From: Acanthochlamys bracteata
Taxonomy: Eukaryota > Streptophyta > Magnoliopsida > Pandanales > Velloziaceae
Direction of reading: 5' to 3'
Assembly: GCA_019914995.1 (NCBI GenBank)
Contig: CM034144.1
Coordinates: 382,001-446,000 of the forward strand
Length of the DNA: 64,000 nt
Made by a program: the position numbers and the translations under genes. Under the pieces are notes generated by a model. It did not search any database and had not been told where the DNA came from. It saw only the letters and a program-made list of their open reading frames with translations. Positions 60,527 to 64,000 of this stretch are shown in pieces; the stretch's first letter is position 1; the number at the start of each line of letters is the position of its first letter.

Positions 60527-62061
60527 ATGGCTTATAGTGGCTCTAAGCGTGTTGTTGTTGTCGGCGGTGGAGTCGCCGGAGCTCCACTGGCTAAAACTAC
60601 AGAGGCAGATGCTAATGTTACACTCATCGATCCGTATGCTCTGAACTTTTAACTCAAAAAGATTCAATTTTTCTCAGTTTTAAGTTGTTCTAGTGACTGG
60701 GTAGCTTTCAGAACATGCAATTGTAGAAAATTTGGAGCTATTCTTGTTTCTTACATGTAATATCCGATCGATGATGACAGAAAGGATTACTTCGAGATCC
60801 CATGGACCAATTTAAGATCGATGGTTGAACCCCAGTTCGCCGAGAAAGCACTCATCAAGCACACTGAGTACCTGAAAAATGCCGAGTTCATCAAGTCCAC
60901 TGCAGTTAACATCAGCGACAGAGAAGTGCAAACAGCCCAGGGCAGATCTGTTCCGTATGATTATCTTGTGATTGCTACCGGTCACCCCAATACCATCCCT
61001 GTTGATAGGAAGGATCGACTTGAGCAGTTTCGTAAAGGTAATACCTTACTTAATCGATTATGAAAATGAAAGCTGGATTTAGCCAATAACATCATCTTGT
61101 GTATATCCAGATAGTCAGAAGATCAAGTCTGCAAACTCTATCTTGATTGTCGGAGGTGGCCCAACTGGAGTTGAACTTGCTGGGGAGATAGCTGTTGATT
61201 ACCCTGGAAAGAAGGTGACTTTGGTTCACAGCGGATCTAGATTGCTGGAGTTCATCGGACAAAAGGCCTCCAAAAAGGCATTGAAATGGTTGACCTCAAA
61301 GAAAGTCGATGTTCTTCTCGAGCAAAAAGTTGATTTGGAATCTGGAAAGAATGGAGTCTACACCACAACAGCTGGTAAAAGGATCACCGCTGACTGCCAT
61401 TTCCTCTGCATTGGACAGCCCGTAGGATCTTCATGGTTCAAGGAAACCATGTTGAGGGATAGCCTTGACGCTCGCGGCAGATTGAAGGTTGATGACAACT
61501 TGAGGGTGAAGGGAAAGAAGAACATTTTCGCTATTGGAGACATCACTGATGTTAAGGTAAAATCCTTTACAACTTATTTCATATATGTTTTAACATTAAC
61601 GTCGTGTTTCAAATACCCGTTTTAATATATTTTAAAAAATTCAGAACTACACTTCAGCATCACTATATATAAAATTTCATACACAAAACTAAACTAAACA
61701 ATTTCAAAAAATACAAAATTCAGTTACATGCATTTGAAATGTATCATAAATTAGAAAGTAATATATGAACAAAATTCAAATATGTTTTGCTTTCTTGTGA
61801 CAGGAACTTAAGCTCGGTTTTCTTGCACAAGCTCATGCTGGAGTAGTTACAAAGAACCTGAAGATGCTGGTGAAGGGATTGAGCGAGAGCAAGCTTGCTA
61901 AGTATAAACCCGGACCTGCAATTGCTATGGTTTCTCTCGGAAGAAAAGAAGGCATTGCTCAGTTCCCGTTCATGACGATGGGAGGACGCATGCCTGGAAT
62001 GATGAAATCAAAGGACCTTTTCGTGCCCAAGACAAGGAAATCGCTCGGAGTTTCTTCTTAA
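60527..62061 (+). CDS. AIFM2/FSP1-like FAD oxidoreductase, copy 2
   Basis: Exons 60527-60633, 60781-61037, 61111-61556 and 61804-62061 have exactly the same lengths and phases as copy 1 and give 355 residues. The second Rossmann motif (VGGGPTGVELAGEI), ATGHPNTIPV and NIFAIGDITDV are unchanged. The first FAD-binding helix differs (GVAGAPLAKTTEADANVTLID against GVAGALLAKTMESDAYVTLID), placing a proline early in the helix. Other changes cluster near the C-terminus (LVKGLSESK against LAKGGDESK). Intron 1 is 147 bases against 564, and intron 3 carries a short repeat at about 61605-61755. Same predicted activity as copy 1 unless the proline weakens FAD binding. Confidence 0.93.
61605..61755. mobile_element. 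Probable short MITE in intron 3 of FSP1-like copy 2
   Basis: The left end CGTGTTTCAAATACCCG resembles the complement of the right end ACATGCATTTGAAATGTAT, similar to the family at 35750. The matching intron of copy 1 has no such ends. Confidence 0.45.
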
Positions 62062-62990
62062 AACGGAGAATCTCCGGCGTCGAAGTTTTGTGTGACTGCA
62101 TTAAACTGGTTTCCGTGTGATTGATAGTTTTTGTGTGTGGTTCTTTCTTGCATTTGTCTTCAGTTTTTTTTATTTGTTAGTGCTGTTTGATGTAATTCAA
62201 CATTTTGTTAGCGATATTATCAAGGAGAAATTTGAAAGTGCTTACATAAAAAAAAAATTATTTTAAAATTTTGTAAAAAATAAACTTGATTTTTTTAAAC
62301 TAAACTAATAAAGATTATATATAGAAAATTTTACGACACATAATTCATCTATCTTTTATAAATTTTTTATAAAAAATTTAAAATATTATAAAATAATTAT
62401 TGAAAAGTGAGAGCTTTCTGAAAGCAGTGTCAAACACTGTTATTTTTTCTTTTCAAAATACAGATACAATGTGTTGCTTTCCCGTCTGTTTCAGTAGGAC
62501 GTGTTTTAAAGATCAGTAAGTAAGTTTTATAAAAGTAAAAAATAAAAAAATAAAGTTTCTTAAAAATAAAATAAAAATAAAATTTAGTCTTTATATTTTA
62601 ATAATTTTTAAAAATATTAAAAATTTAAAAATATAATTATATTAAAAAATATACAAATAAAAAAATAAAAATAAAATTTTATATATAAAAATAAAATTTT
62701 AAATTTTTTATATAATTAAAATATATGAACTATTAAAAATTTAAAATCTGACAGAGAAACGCGCACTTAAAAAGAACTTTACAGTGTGAAATTTCAACTT
62801 ATTAGTTTACTATAGTTCACTAATTTTAAAATTGAGGCTCTGTATAGTAAATTTCAACAGTTTATAGTTTACAAATTATTCCCACATTAAACTTATTTTG
62901 CTCATTTCATCTATTAGTGCACATTTCCAACTTCTTGCTCGAAGCAAAAAAACTCCAGTTTCTTTTTTAGGGTTTTAGGAATTCGATTCA
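62062..62990. other. Spacer with two MITE-like blocks
   Basis: Copy 2 3' UTR, then about 62226-62442 (TTTGAAAGTGCTTA start, AAGCAGTGTCAAACACTG end) and about 62500-62770 (GACGTGTTTTAAAGATCAG start). OSB leader at the right. Confidence 0.5.
62968..62975 (+). promoter_or_regulatory. Telo-box in OSB leader
   Basis: TAGGGTTT lies 16 bases before the OSB start codon, as in many plant genes for nucleic-acid and translation functions. Confidence 0.5.
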
Positions 62991-64000
62991 ATGAACAATC
63001 TCTTCAAATCACTCGCCACCGGCGATCGTTCGTATCACCTTCTATGGCGACGTAGGTATTTCTACAATCTCTATTCTTCTGCTACGCCATCAGCCTCCGG
63101 CAGCCGTCGGAAGCGAACTGTTAGAGAGAAATCTCAGAAACCATCTACTGATGTTGCTGAAGAACAGCATCAGAAGCCTTCAGAAGTTGTCTTCCAGCCT
63201 AAAGTTGCAAACTTTGTTAATTTGATTGGCAAAATTGGTTTGCCTGTTCATCTCGAACCACCGCAATCACCCGGCGGCGAGTACTCTGCTACTTCTGTTC
63301 TTGTTAATGAGAAATCCAAGGATCTTCCCTCTTTCTGGTAATGGTTTGTCTTTTTTGTTTTTTTGTTTTCTTGATTTGCTAGTTTGTTTTCAGATTCAAC
63401 TAATTGTTTTTTTACGTGTGTCTTTTTAAAGGGTTCCAGTAGTTTTTAAAGGAGACTTGGCACAAATTGCTGCTTCATACTTAAGAGAGGACGATCTTGT
63501 CTTTGTAAGTGGGCAAGTAAGTGGTGACATGCCCGATTTTTTGGTGAAAGATATTCAGACTAACATTCAGGTTTTGGCTCTATCTCAAGCTTTTGTGATG
63601 TTAATTTTGAATGTAGAAATATGTACAGTTAATTGACTTATGCGAGTGGTCAAATGATGTGCTTTTTATAGGTTCTGGCTGATAGCGTATGTTTTGTTCA
63701 AAAAGAACAGTTGCATGAGGATGAGAAGGTGGTGTCTGCAAAAAACCCAATAGTTCCTAAGTCTTCAGGTTGATGCATAATCTCATGATCGTGTTTCTAG
63801 TTTCCATGTTATTAGTAGTAGTTTGCTATTATGTGTGAGAAGAATTAATTGGTCTGTACTGCTTAAATTGTTTTACAAGTATGAAAAGGGTTTCGCTTGA
63901 TGAAATGCAGATCTATGTTTCTTTGTTCCACTTCTAATTGTGTTGCTAGTCCTTTTTTATTTGCTCCAATTTGGCATGCTGTAATCACTGTTGACTTCAT
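62991..64000 (+). CDS. Organellar single-stranded DNA-binding protein (OSB family), 5' part
   Basis: Three exons are visible (62991-63337, 63432-63570, 63672-63768, donor at 63769); the rest is beyond the window. The N-terminus is basic and rich in Arg/Ser/Tyr without acidic residues (MNNLFKSLATGDRSYHLLWR, then RRYFYNLYSS), a mitochondrial or dual targeting peptide. The following domain reads VANFVNLIGKIGLPVHLEP, VPVVFKGDLAQIAASYLRED and DLVFVSGQVSGDMPDFLV, the SSB-like OB-fold of OSB proteins. Arabidopsis OSBs bind ssDNA through C-terminal PDF motifs, which would lie outside the window, and restrain illegitimate recombination in organelle genomes. Confidence 0.85.

Noticed and set aside
1..64000. 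CRISPR arrays, phage, bacterial defence or biosynthetic clusters
   Set aside because: Nothing of this kind was seen; the repeats are plant MITEs and microsatellites and the genes are ordinary plant nuclear genes.

Overview
This is nuclear DNA from a flowering plant, most likely a core eudicot. The evidence is GT-AG introns of plant type, AT-rich intergenic DNA full of short inverted-repeat transposons, TATATAA promoters, telo-box (TAGGGTTT) leaders, and plant-only families: HD-Zip II, XTH, CLE, ATL, BCS1-like AAA-ATPases, OSB and plant calmodulin-binding proteins. I did not assign a species. There is no bacterial, viral or organellar segment.

Layout. 1-5.7 kb: the 3' ten exons of an ABC1-type atypical kinase (+). 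7.7-8.2 kb: a two-exon secreted-peptide precursor (-) with a C-terminal Asp-Tyr motif. 12.8-13.9 kb: an HD-Zip class II transcription factor (+). 14-17.1 kb: a transposon-rich gap. 18.0-19.6 kb: an intronless BCS1-like AAA-ATPase (+). 20.9-21.2 kb: a CLE peptide gene (-). 23.3-32.4 kb: an XTH (xyloglucan endotransglucosylase/hydrolase) cluster with an intact + copy, a frameshifted + copy, a decayed exon-3 fragment (+) and an intact - copy. A small membrane protein gene (-) and the nucleolar RRP1/Nop52 gene (+) lie between the first and second XTH copies, head to head. 36.9-37.9 kb: an ATL RING-H2 ligase (+). 38.5-39.7 kb: one transposon nested in another. 40.7-42.8 kb: a five-coding-exon RING-H2 ligase (-) with a long split leader. 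48.3-48.7 kb: a 110-residue protein of unknown function (-). 49.7-52.2 kb: eIF3 subunit j (-). 53.0-54.3 kb: an intronless calmodulin-binding protein (-). 56.8-62.1 kb: a tandem pair of AIFM2/FSP1-like flavin oxidoreductases (+). 63.0 kb to the end: the 5' part of an organellar single-stranded-DNA-binding (OSB) gene (+).

The genes do not form a pathway. The only functional groups are the two local duplications (XTH and the FSP1-like pair), which show copying followed by decay or divergence. Two separate secreted-peptide genes are also present. Gene models come from reading frames, splice consensus and phase. Every multi-exon model listed as a CDS stays in frame across all its junctions. The frameshifted XTH is called a pseudogene.

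I found no multi-gene system that looks undescribed. The most useful leads are the Asp-Tyr peptide precursor, the small membrane protein beside RRP1, the unknown 110-residue protein, the frameshifted XTH, and a triplicated splice-acceptor region inside the kinase gene.
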